This document shows, piece after piece, positions 36,741-46,100 of a stretch of 64,000 bases of DNA. How positions within the stretch are numbered: the first letter of the stretch is position 1; every line of letters begins with the position of its first letter. This DNA is from Limnohabitans sp. DM1 (GTDB lineage Bacteria; Pseudomonadota; Gammaproteobacteria; Burkholderiales; Burkholderiaceae_C). The DNA is taken from assembly GCF_001269385.1 (NCBI RefSeq), contig NZ_CXOO01000003.1, positions 1 through 64,000 on the forward strand, in the 5' to 3' direction. The notes under the pieces are model-generated. The model was not told the origin of the DNA, did not search any database, and was given only the letters and a program-made list of their open reading frames with translations. A program made the position numbers and the translations under genes.

Positions 36741-38930
36741 TCAGACTTTGGCCCGCGCCTGATGCAGCTTCCTGTAGCTGTCCAGCAGGCGGTGGTGCCT
36801 GTCCAGCCCTTCCAGTTGCATGCTCGTGGGCGTTAAGCCAAAAAAGCGCACGCCGCCCTCCACCGAGCCCATGACGGCGTCCATCCGGGCGTTGCCAAAC
36901 ATCCGGCGGAAGTTGACCGCGTAGTCGTCCAGTTCCAGCTCATCATCGAGCAGCACTTCCAGCACCACGTTCAAGGCCTTGTAAAACAAGCCGCGCTCGA
37001 CCGAGTTGTCGTTGTACTGAAGGAAGGCCCCCACCAGTTCATGCGCTTCGTCAAACTGTTTCAAAGCCAGATGAATCAACAACTTCAACTCGAGCACCGT
37101 CAGCTGACCCCACTCTGTGTTTTCATCGAACTCGATACCGATCAAGGTGGCAATGTCAGAGTACTCATCGAGCTCATTGTTTTCCAAGCGTTCCAGCAGG
37201 GCTGACAAGCTGGCATCGTCCAGGCGATGCAAATTCAGAATGTCGGCGCGAAACAGCAAGGCCTTGTTGGTGTTGTCCCAGATCAAATCTTCGATGGGGT
37301 ACACCTCTGAATACCCAGGCACCAAAATCCGGCAGGCGATGGCGCCCAACTGGTCATACACCGCGGTGTAAACCTCTTTGCCCATGTCTTTGAGAATGCC
37401 CAACAAGGTGGCCGCTTCCTCGGCATTGCGGTTTTCACCTTGGCCAGAAAAATCCCATTCCACAAATTCAAAATCTGCTTTGGCGCTGAAAAAGCGCCAC
37501 GACACGATGCCGCTGGAATCGATGAAGTGCTCCACAAAGTTATTGGGCTCAGTGACCGCGTTGCTCTCAAACGTGGGCGGGGGCAAATCGTTCAGGCCTT
37601 CAAAACTGCGGCCTTGCAACAGCTCGGTCAGGCTGCGTTCCAGCGCCACTTCCAAGCTGGGGTGCGCGCCAAACGATGCAAAAACACCACCCGTGCGTGG
37701 GTTCATCAAGGTCACGCACATGACCGGGTAGGCCCCGCCCAGCGACGCGTCTTTCACCAGCACGGGAAAGCCTTGCTCTTCGAGGCCTTGAATACCGGCC
37801 AAGATGCCAGGGTATTGGGCCAGCACCTCTTGCGGCACATCCGGCAAACAAATTTCACATTCGATGATTTGGCGTTTGACTGCCCGCTCGAAAATTTCGG
37901 ACAGGCATTGCACCTGCGCTTCGGCCAGCGTGTTGCCCGCACTCATGCCATTGCTGACAAACAGGTTTTCAATCAGGTTGGAAGGGAAGTACACCACCTC
38001 ACCGTCCGATTGCCGCACATACGGCAGGCAACAGATGCAGCGCGCTGCGTTGCCGGAGTTGGTGTCCACCAGATGCGCGCCACGCAACTCGCCATCGGGG
38101 TTGTAAATGTTGCGGCAGTACGCGTCCAGAATTTCAGCGGGCAGCGCATCTTTTTTGCCAGGCTTGAACCAGCGCTCATTCGGGTAATGGACAAACGACG
38201 CGTTGGCGATGTCTTCTCCCCAAAAGGCACCCGCGTAGAAATGGTTGTTGTTGAGCCGCTCAATGTATTCACCCAAGGCCGAGGCCAAGGCGCTTTCCTT
38301 GGTCGCGCCCTTGCCATTCGTAAAGCACATGGGCGAATGCGCGTCGCGGATGTGCAAGGACCACACATTGGGAATGATGTTGCGCCACGAAGCAATTTCA
38401 ATCTTGATGCCCAAGCTGGCCAAAATGCCTGACATGTTGGCGATGGTCTGCTCGAGCGGCAGATCCTTGCCCGCGATAAAAGTGTGGGAGTCAGCGCTGG
38501 GTTTGAGCGTCAGCAAAGACTGCGCATCGGCATCCAGGTTGTCGACTTCCTCGATGACAAACGTGGGCCCCGCTTGCACGACTTTTTTGACCGTGCAACG
38601 CTCAATCGACTTCAAAATCCCGCGCCGATCAACCTCTTCAATGTCGGACGGCAACTCCACCTGGATCTTGAAAATCTGCTGGTAGCGGTCCTCAGGATCG
38701 ACGATGTTGTTTTGCGAAAGACGGATGTTTTCGGTCGGAATATTGCGCGTCACGCAGTACAACTTGACAAAGTACGCCGCACACAAAGCCGATGAGGCCA
38801 AAAAATAATCGAACGGCCCAGGGGCCGAGCCATCGCCCTTGTAACGGACAGGCTGATCAGCGACAACGGTGAAGTCATCGAATTTGGCTTCAAGACGAAG
38901 CTTGTCAAGAAAGTTGACTTTGATTTCCAT
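36741..38930 (-). CDS. ycaO: OsmC-YcaO fusion protein
   Basis: A 729-residue cytoplasmic protein. Residues 1-135 form an OsmC/Ohr-like domain (VRYKGDGSAPGPFDYFLASS, with Cys in ALCAAYFVKLYC). From about 148 on it aligns well with E. coli YcaO (IPNVWSLHIRDAHSPMCFTNGKGATKESALASALGEY, SNGMSAGNTLAEA, YPVMCVTLMNP, SFGAHPSLEVALERSLTELLQGR), including the C-terminal helical TPR-like part. YcaO proteins use ATP to activate backbone amides; E. coli YcaO is linked to methylthiolation of ribosomal protein S12, not to a peptide antibiotic. No precursor peptide is seen nearby. Confidence 0.9.
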   Translation of the reverse strand: MEIKVNFLDKLRLEAKFDDFTVVADQPVRYKGDGSAPGPFDYFLASSALCAAYFVKLYCVTRNIPTENIRLSQNNIVDPEDRYQQIFKIQVELPSDIEEVDRRGILKSIERCTVKKVVQAGPTFVIEEVDNLDADAQSLLTLKPSADSHTFIAGKDLPLEQTIANMSGILASLGIKIEIASWRNIIPNVWSLHIRDAHSPMCFTNGKGATKESALASALGEYIERLNNNHFYAGAFWGEDIANASFVHYPNERWFKPGKKDALPAEILDAYCRNIYNPDGELRGAHLVDTNSGNAARCICCLPYVRQSDGEVVYFPSNLIENLFVSNGMSAGNTLAEAQVQCLSEIFERAVKRQIIECEICLPDVPQEVLAQYPGILAGIQGLEEQGFPVLVKDASLGGAYPVMCVTLMNPRTGGVFASFGAHPSLEVALERSLTELLQGRSFEGLNDLPPPTFESNAVTEPNNFVEHFIDSSGIVSWRFFSAKADFEFVEWDFSGQGENRNAEEAATLLGILKDMGKEVYTAVYDQLGAIACRILVPGYSEVYPIEDLIWDNTNKALLFRADILNLHRLDDASLSALLERLENNELDEYSDIATLIGIEFDENTEWGQLTVLELKLLIHLALKQFDEAHELVGAFLQYNDNSVERGLFYKALNVVLEVLLDDELELDDYAVNFRRMFGNARMDAVMGSVEGGVRFFGLTPTSMQLEGLDRHHRLLDSYRKLHQARAKV

Positions 38931-39194
38931 GGCAGATTTTTCAAATGAAGAGGAATGGACCTACCACGGTGCAGTAGAGCGTTCGGATGGGTGATTATCT
39001 CTGTATGGGAAATCGGCTTCGGGCGGGCTTGAGGGTCAGAGAGTTACCAACGAAACGGGGTGTAGACCCAACAATTTCTTCAAATTTCAGGCTGCTCAGA
39101 CATCAATATTTTTTGGCCCCTTATGACTCTTTTTTACTGTTGACCGTGTCGAAAAACATGACTTAAAAGCAGCATAATTTAGTACTTGCCTCCT
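38931..39194. other. Noncoding gap between ycaO and the XRE gene
   Basis: AT-rich 264 bp that should hold the divergent promoters. cataat at 39172-39177 is a plausible -10 for the XRE gene. It marks the composition change into the accessory island. No repeat is recognised. Confidence 0.5.
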
Positions 39195-39461
39195 ATGTCA
39201 TCAAGCACATCCAACACACCCGCTTCAATTCGAGCTTCAGCGCCGCATCAGCAGGTAGGTGCGCGTGAAGTGCTGGCCCTCAACATCATTCGTCTGCGCA
39301 AAGACTTGGGATGGTCGCAAGAAGAACTGGCCATCAAAGCTGATTTGCACCGCACTTTCATCGCCCATGTCGAGCGACAAGTGCGCAACATCTCGTTGGA
39401 CAACGTCGAAAAAATCGCCGATGCCTTGGGTGTTTCGGTCGGGTTGTTGCTGACGATTTGA
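39195..39461 (+). CDS. XRE-family transcriptional regulator
   Basis: An 88-residue HTH protein. The helix-turn-helix is at about 28-82 (IIRLRKDLGWSQEELAIKADLHRTFIAHVER ... ISLDNVEKIADALGVSVGLLL). It ends right after the HTH, with its last bases abutting the 3' end of the large paralog on the other strand. The final codons and stop may have been supplied by the junction. It is small enough to act as a restriction-modification controller or toxin-antitoxin type regulator, but no such partner is adjacent. Confidence 0.85.
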   Translation: MSSSTSNTPASIRASAPHQQVGAREVLALNIIRLRKDLGWSQEELAIKADLHRTFIAHVERQVRNISLDNVEKIADALGVSVGLLLTI

Positions 39462-42133
39462 CGCAGCTCTTCTGCCGTGTTCAGCACCCCATCCCCATTT
39501 CGGTCCAGCCCCAAGATCGCTTCTTTGCTGCCCACCCATTCGGTCAGCTCCATGAAGCCGTCGTTGTCCACGTCCAGCCGCGTCACGCCTTTTGTGGTGT
39601 CTGCTTGCACATCTTCCAAGCTCATGCCTGACGCTTGTTGTGCTTTGCGCGTGATGCCGTTGCCCTCCAGGTCCAGCGTGAGCAGGCTGTAGGTCTGGCG
39701 GTTGCTGGCTTCTTGGGCGTCGGCCTGGGCTTTGGTCAGGACGCTGTCGCCTTCTTTGGGGCCGCTCAGGCGGTCCACGTATTGGCCTTCTGTCTCGGTG
39801 GCAAAGCCATCGCCCGCCGCCTTTTTGGCCTGAATCTGCGCCCACTCTGTGGCGCCCACGACGGCCCCTGCGTAGCCTGCCATTTCTTTGAACTGTTTGG
39901 CCATGTCCTGGTTGGCCGCTGCCGTCAGCTGCTGCGCGCCCGTGCCCGGGTCGTTGAAGCGGATCGCAAAGAAGAAGTTGTCCACGCCGTTGCGGTCAAA
40001 GCTGGGGTAGGCCACCACCGTGAGCATGGGCAGGCGGTCCAGCACCAGGTGTGTGCCGTCTTTGGCCGCTTGCGCTTGCAAGTCGCCAATCAGGGCGCTC
40101 ATGCGCTGGCTGAGCACGTCCGCGCCCATGGCCCAGTTTTGTGTGTCGGTGTCTTTGCCTGTGTTGCTGACCACGGCGCCTGTGAGCTTGCGCGTTTGGT
40201 ACACCTTGCCGTCCGCATCCTTGAGCAACATGCCCAAGGTGCCATCGGCCAGAGCACCGATTTCCACCGTGCCTGCTGGGGGTGGCTCTGGATATTCAAT
40301 GCTGCCGCCAAATAGGCTGCCAAACACGATGGAGGCAATGGCCACGGCGATCATGACCTGGGGACCGAAAACGGCAGCGTTACCCATCAACGCAGCGCCT
40401 GCATTAGCGATGCTCATGGCGCTGCTGGCAATGGCAAAGGGGTTGCCGCTCTCGAGGGTGCTTTCCAAACTGGCCAAGGCCACAATGCCGCCAGCGACGT
40501 TCAAGGCGGTAAAACCTTTGCCCGCATCCAAAAACCCCGTCTGCCCATTTGCACTGAAAGCCTTGGCCACCTCGTTGGCCCCCAGCACGGCACGCGCCGT
40601 CAAGGCAATGCGCTGACCGTCACTGGCATCGCCCCAGCTGTCCAATGCACTGATGAGAGACACCGCACCAGAAAACCCGGTACCAATCGCCCCCAGCGTG
40701 GGCATTTGGTTGCTGGCAATTTCGGCGTTGTTCACCAACCGAATCAAACTGCCCGCCGCCTGCACCTTGTTGTTCGAGCGCAGCGCTTGTATCAGCTCCA
40801 GCCCCGCCAAGCTCACATCCAATGCAGCGGTGTCGCGCTCGGCTTGGCTGTAAGAGATGATCTTGCTGCTTTGCAGCGTCTGCTTGCCATTGACCGTGGC
40901 ATAGGTGTCTTCTTGGATGTGCCCGTCAGCCGTGGTGCTGTTGATGATGCGTGCCCCGCCCGAAGTGACCAGTTCTTTGCTGGATGCCACGTCTGAGCCT
41001 TTGGCCAGGTGGTTCACGGTTTCGGTGACTTGGACGGACTGGCCATTGACGGATTGGCTGCTGGTGCTGCTTTCTGTCGCCAGCACCGTTCCTTGATAAG
41101 TCTTGCTGTTTTGACCTGCATCGGTCTGCGTGGTCAGCACGCGCTTGAGCTGTGCAGACTGACCGGGCGCGCCCGCCCATGAAGTGACATCGGTAGTTTT
41201 GTCGCCGATGGCCACTTGCAGGTAACCGCCTTTGCCATCGGGGATTTCCAGCTTTTGATAAACACCGCTGGACAACACCACGACCGTGTTGGGATCGCTG
41301 GGTGAGACTTTGAGCAAGCGGCTGCCGTTACCCAAGTCTGTGGCTACCCAGGTATCGTTCAATCGGATGGTGGCACCTTTGGTTATTGAACTCAAATCTA
41401 GGCCCACTGGTTCGGCGTAATCGACACCCAAAGAACGGGCCATTACCAAGGCATCTTGCGGCACAAATGCAGACAAGGCCCCCATGTATTTTCCGACCAC
41501 TTCCGATGCAATACCGGGCAATTGATTGAGCCAGCCTTGCGCTTCGGCACGCAACGCTGGGTCTTGCGTGGTCAAAGCCACCTGCCCCACAGCGGTTGCC
41601 AACACGCCGCTCATGAAAACCGCATCGATGCCATCGCCGCCCGTAGCGCGAATCTGTTGCCAGACCTTCTCAACGTAAGCTTGCCCATACACCTTGCCCA
41701 GCAAATCCATCGGCGCTTGCAGTGTCCAGTTGTTGATGTTCAGGCTGCTGGCTTCAAAGGCATTGGTGTGGAAGTCTTTGGTTTCTGCGTAGTTCAGCTC
41801 GCGCTTCAGATACCCCCCACCTTCGTTGTTGGCGACATCAATCATCTTCTGAAGCGTTGCATCAGCCATCTTGACCCTAATCTGGTCAATTTGCGTTGGG
41901 CTCAGATTCTTGCAAGCCTGGCTGTCCAGGCCCATCAATGCGGTGCTCTGCAAGAACTGCAAAGCAGACTGCCCGGTGATAGTCTCGCCAGTGGCCACAC
42001 CCAAGGCCCAACCGGCATAGTTGTAACCCTTGCCATAAAGCGTCTGGTACACCTGCCGCACGGCCTCTACGCCGCCTATTTCGATTTGCTTTTGGTAGGC
42101 GATCAACTGCTCTTTACTGATACTTTGGGGCAT
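39248..42133 (-). CDS. Large toxin-like island protein 1, 3' end replaced (probable truncated gene)
   Basis: The open frame has 961 residues from ATG 42133 (strong ribosome site caggagg). Residues 1-375 are unique (MPQSISKEQLIAYQKQ). About 377-647 and 674-844 are nearly identical to the paralog at 43117-46902. The shared core has two long hydrophobic helices near 590-640 (ASSAMSIANAGAALMGN, MIAVAIASIVFGSLFGG). Near 850-888 lies a calcium-binding-like DVDNDGFMELTEW ... LGLDRNGDGVLN segment found before the ends of many giant secreted proteins. After about residue 891 the frame is the complement of the XRE gene and not real protein. Secretion route and function unknown. Confidence 0.72.
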   Translation of the reverse strand: MPQSISKEQLIAYQKQIEIGGVEAVRQVYQTLYGKGYNYAGWALGVATGETITGQSALQFLQSTALMGLDSQACKNLSPTQIDQIRVKMADATLQKMIDVANNEGGGYLKRELNYAETKDFHTNAFEASSLNINNWTLQAPMDLLGKVYGQAYVEKVWQQIRATGGDGIDAVFMSGVLATAVGQVALTTQDPALRAEAQGWLNQLPGIASEVVGKYMGALSAFVPQDALVMARSLGVDYAEPVGLDLSSITKGATIRLNDTWVATDLGNGSRLLKVSPSDPNTVVVLSSGVYQKLEIPDGKGGYLQVAIGDKTTDVTSWAGAPGQSAQLKRVLTTQTDAGQNSKTYQGTVLATESSTSSQSVNGQSVQVTETVNHLAKGSDVASSKELVTSGGARIINSTTADGHIQEDTYATVNGKQTLQSSKIISYSQAERDTAALDVSLAGLELIQALRSNNKVQAAGSLIRLVNNAEIASNQMPTLGAIGTGFSGAVSLISALDSWGDASDGQRIALTARAVLGANEVAKAFSANGQTGFLDAGKGFTALNVAGGIVALASLESTLESGNPFAIASSAMSIANAGAALMGNAAVFGPQVMIAVAIASIVFGSLFGGSIEYPEPPPAGTVEIGALADGTLGMLLKDADGKVYQTRKLTGAVVSNTGKDTDTQNWAMGADVLSQRMSALIGDLQAQAAKDGTHLVLDRLPMLTVVAYPSFDRNGVDNFFFAIRFNDPGTGAQQLTAAANQDMAKQFKEMAGYAGAVVGATEWAQIQAKKAAGDGFATETEGQYVDRLSGPKEGDSVLTKAQADAQEASNRQTYSLLTLDLEGNGITRKAQQASGMSLEDVQADTTKGVTRLDVDNDGFMELTEWVGSKEAILGLDRNGDGVLNTAEELRQIVSNNPTETPKASAIFSTLSNEMLRTCRSTWAMKVRCKSALMASSSCDHPKSLRRRMMLRASTSRAPTC
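39600..40110. repeat. Gene-conversion block 2 (partner at 43481-43991)
   Basis: Aligned at an offset of 3881 bp with only a few differences. The change of offset from block 1 (105 bp) equals a 35-codon insertion unique to protein 2. Confidence 0.88.
40191..40980. repeat. Gene-conversion block 1 (partner at 44177-44966)
   Basis: Aligned without gaps at an offset of 3986 bp. By eye the two copies are identical from about 40191 to 40852 and then show scattered, mostly silent differences to about 40980, followed by divergence. Confidence 0.9.
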
Positions 42134-42191
42134 GGTTTCCTCCTGAATTTTTTTGGTCTTGAATCGGGGTTAAAAGAAATGAATGGCCACA

Positions 42192-43097
42192 TCACCGCTG
42201 GGACGATGCAGCCTGGTCTTTGGGGTTGTCGGATGCGGCCTGGGGCTGCATCACAAAGCCCAGCATGGCTTGGGTCACTTTGGCTTGGATGTCTTGCCAA
42301 TGGGGCAACAAGCCACGGCGGTATTTGAGATAAACCAATGCGTGCATACCGTCATATTCCATACTGAAGTCATGTCCACAAGGGGCTGCCTCATGGCCGA
42401 CGTTGGAGCAACTGATATAGGTCCGCACACGGCCTTGCTTGTCCTTGGCAACAAACACATCGTTGGCAAATGTCTTGTCTTCACGGGCAGGCAGACCAGA
42501 TTTGGGCTCCACGCCTTTGAGGGCGTAGACCGTCAAGCCATGCTCGGGTTTGGGCAAGCGCTCGTAGTCATTGCGCCACCAATACACATTGCCATAACCG
42601 CATGTGGGCGGCGCAGTCGAAGGCACTAAACAAGAAAACCGCCGATCCAGAAATCCGTCCTTGGGGTAAATCTCGCCACTGGTCACACCAACGCTCAGCC
42701 ACATCGTGGTGTAGATGGATTGGCTTTTTTGCTCTTTCTCGGTGGCGTAGCTGTCGATCATTTGCATGTCGGGGTAACGTGCATAAAAACCAAAGCTTTT
42801 GATGCCTGTGGCCTCCGTGCGTGGCGCGGATTTCTTGCTTTTGCCCCAGCTGGGTTCGCCGTCGTATTCAACCAAGTGCACCGCATAGTGCGGCAAACGC
42901 ACCGGCAAGCCACCCAGGTTGCCCACCACGTCTTTGCTGCTGTACTGCGCAGCAGCCATCTCTGGCGGTTGAAAGCCCCCCTGCCACAAGCTCGCCAGCT
43001 TGAACCATGCTGCAATGCACAGCAGGACCACGATGCCCATTGCGGTCCACACGGTCCATTTCAAACACGATTTTGGGGATGAAGAAAACATATCCAT
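42192..43097 (-). CDS. Membrane-anchored protein, candidate immunity protein
   Basis: A 301-residue protein, family not recognised. One N-terminal membrane helix (residues 12-33, LKWTVWTAMGIVVLLCIAAW) would place the rest in the periplasm. That domain is soluble, with several Cys (RFSCLVP, PTCGYG, ISCSNVG, APCGHD) that could form disulfides. It starts 19 bp after the stop of the 1261-residue protein and 58 bp before the 961-residue one, on the same strand. Position just behind a toxin-like gene plus a periplasmic domain suggests immunity; this is inference. Confidence 0.7.
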   Translation of the reverse strand: MDMFSSSPKSCLKWTVWTAMGIVVLLCIAAWFKLASLWQGGFQPPEMAAAQYSSKDVVGNLGGLPVRLPHYAVHLVEYDGEPSWGKSKKSAPRTEATGIKSFGFYARYPDMQMIDSYATEKEQKSQSIYTTMWLSVGVTSGEIYPKDGFLDRRFSCLVPSTAPPTCGYGNVYWWRNDYERLPKPEHGLTVYALKGVEPKSGLPAREDKTFANDVFVAKDKQGRVRTYISCSNVGHEAAPCGHDFSMEYDGMHALVYLKYRRGLLPHWQDIQAKVTQAMLGFVMQPQAASDNPKDQAASSQR

Positions 43098-43116
43098 GGG
43101 CTTTTTACAAACCGCT

Positions 43117-46100
43117 TCAGACGCCTATTACCTGCCCGTCCGTGAAGCTCTTTGACCCCGTGTTCACGTTGATGCTCTTCATACCCTGAATGTCATCCAT
43201 CAACAGCTGCACCGTCGGCGTGATGAGCTGGCGCACCGCAGCATCAAACGCCCGGATGTCCGCTTCGCTTTGGGGCAGTTCTGCACGGTAGCCAGACAAG
43301 GCGGCTTGCTGCTCTGGTTGGCGCGGGATGGTGGGGTAAGTTCTGCTGTGTTGATAGAAGCTGCCCACCATCGCCGTAGGGCTCGATTTTCTGAGCCGCA
43401 TCCACTGATAGCGTATGCAGGGAATGGTTTGCCGCAGGCTGCAGTTGCCCAAGTTCAAGCGCGTCACCCCCTTGGTCGTGTCCCCTTGCACGTCTTCCAG
43501 GCTCATGCCTGACGCTTGTTGTGCTTTGCGCGTGATGCCGTTGCCCTCCAGGTCCAGCGTGAGCAGGCTGTAGGTCTGGCGGTTGCTGGCTTCTTGGGCG
43601 TCGGCCTGGGCTTTGGTCAGGACGCTGTCGCCTTCTTTGGGGCCGCTCAGGCGGTCCACGTATTGGCCTTCTGTCTCGGTGGCAAAGGCATCACCCGCCG
43701 CCCTTTTGGCCTGAATCTGCGCCCACTCTGTGGCGCCCACGACGGCCCCTGCGTAGCCTGCCATTTCTTTGAACTGTTTGGCCATGTCCTGGTTGGCCGC
43801 TGCCATCATCTGCTGCGCGCCCGTGCCCGGGTCGTTGAAGCGGATCGCAAAGAAGAAGTTGTCCACGCCGTTGCGGTCAAAGCTGGGGTAGGCCACCACC
43901 GTGAGCATGGGCAGGCGGTCCAGCACCAGGTGTGTGCCGTCTTTGGCCGCTTGCGCTTGCAAGTCGCCAATCAGGGCGCTCATGCGCTGGCTGAGCACGT
44001 CTGCGCCCAATCCAAAATTTTGGTTGTTTTTTACCAAATTGACCGGCTCTGCCCAGCTCTGGATATCGCTGACCCAGTAACTTTCCAAACTGTCACCCAC
44101 ATCGCGGCTGGCCCAGTACCCACGGTCTTCGCTCGCCGTTTGCGTCTCTTGCCAGATTAGTTTGCCGCTCAAGTTGCGCGTTTGGTACACCTTGCCGTCC
44201 GCATCCTTGAGCAACATGCCCAAGGTGCCATCGGCCAGAGCACCGATTTCCACCGTGCCTGCTGGGGGTGGCTCTGGATATTCAATGCTGCCGCCAAATA
44301 GGCTGCCAAACACGATGGAGGCAATGGCCACGGCGATCATGACCTGGGGACCGAAAACGGCAGCGTTACCCATCAACGCAGCGCCTGCATTAGCGATGCT
44401 CATGGCGCTGCTGGCAATGGCAAAGGGGTTGCCGCTCTCGAGGGTGCTTTCCAAACTGGCCAAGGCCACAATGCCGCCAGCGACGTTCAAGGCGGTAAAA
44501 CCTTTGCCCGCATCCAAAAACCCCGTCTGCCCATTTGCACTGAAAGCCTTGGCCACCTCGTTGGCCCCCAGCACGGCACGCGCCGTCAAGGCAATGCGCT
44601 GACCGTCACTGGCATCGCCCCAGCTGTCCAATGCACTGATGAGAGACACCGCACCAGAAAACCCGGTACCAATCGCCCCCAGCGTGGGCATTTGGTTGCT
44701 GGCAATTTCGGCGTTGTTCACCAACCGAATCAAACTGCCCGCCGCCTGCACCTTGTTGTTCGAGCGCAGCGCTTGTATCAGCTCCAGCCCCGCCAAGCTC
44801 ACATCCAATGCAGCGGTGTCGCGCTCGGCTTGGCTGTAGGAAATGATCTTGCTGCTTTGCAGCGTCTGCTTGCCATTGACGGTGGCATAGGTGTCTTCTT
44901 GAATGTGGCCGTCAGCGGTGGTGCTGTTGATGATGCGTGCCCCGCCCGAAGTGACCAGTTCTTTGCTGCTGGCAATCTCGCTGCCTTTGGCGAGATGATT
45001 GATGGTTTCGGTGACGTGGGTGGTTTGTCCGTTAGACAACTCCTGAACTTGCTTGATGCTGCTGGACACTAATTGACCAAGCGTATTGCGGGTTTCACTC
45101 AAGCGACTGCTGTCGGCGAGCGTTTGTTCATACGTCTTCATCAACGGATTGCCCTGCGCATCAAAGGTTTGCGTCAAGGCCACACCATTAGGTTGAATTT
45201 CTGTGGAGAAGCTGCCGATCACCGTGCCGTCGCTGGTCTTGTGCAAGCCACTTGCATTACCGAACGCATCAGATGTGACCACCATGATGTGGTTATCACC
45301 CGCTTGGATGATTTGCGTCAGTAAATTGACTTCGGCCTTCGTGGCCGTTTCCACCAAATCCGCCACATCTTCCACCAGCGCGATGAATACACTGTCCGCC
45401 ACTGCTGTTTCAGGCTTGGCTGTAGCTGCAGAATTTTGGCGCTTGTTTTGAACCCATTCAGGCAAAGCCAGGGTGTTGCCCACTTTCAAATCGTTGATGT
45501 TGCCACTCAGCCCTTGCGCTTTGTACGCAGCCGCCACATCGCGGATGAACTGCATGGTTTCGGCATCGCTCAGGCCCAGCGATTGGCCAATTTTCCAAAG
45601 GCTGTCACCTTTTTGGATCGTATAGCCCGTTGCTGCATCTCCTGTGCTGGACAAGGGCGAAAAGGTGCCACCTGCGCTGCTGCCTTTGCCCAGCGATGCC
45701 GCATCTAAGGGGCCGCCCAATTGGATTTCTGACAAAGTCAATTGACCCGATGCATTGGGCTTGAGGATGGCGTCACTCACGATACCGTCTTTGCCCGCCA
45801 CGGTTTGTCGCTGCTGGAACACAGCCCCGGTGTCTTTGGACACTTGCGTCACCGTAACTCGCGAGCCTTGTTCGCCAAAGTTTTCCTGGTCAATGCGCTC
45901 TAAATTACCGTCTGACAGTTTGCGCCAGTAGTGGCTTTTGCCTGCACCATCGCTGATATGTTGCCCCAGCGGGTCTTTGCCATCGGGGCTGCGCCCTGCT
46001 GCTACGTATTGCGAAGCGCGCCAGCCACTGTTCGGGTCAATCACCACAGTGCCCACTGCTTGGATGCGGGGCAGGATGTTTTCAGCAATATCGCCTTGCG

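Noticed and set aside
36741..38930. YcaO gene as the core of a thiazole/oxazole peptide cluster
   Set aside because: It follows the E. coli YcaO branch, has no E1- or dehydrogenase-like partner and no precursor peptide nearby.
38931..39194. Island border examined for a tRNA or attachment site
   Set aside because: No tRNA cloverleaf and no direct repeat shared with the other border at 48.2-48.6 kb could be found by eye.
39462..40315. Plus-strand frames opposite the large island genes, repeated at 43516-44160
   Set aside because: They are duplicated only because the sense strand is duplicated. No start signals and no domain resemblance.
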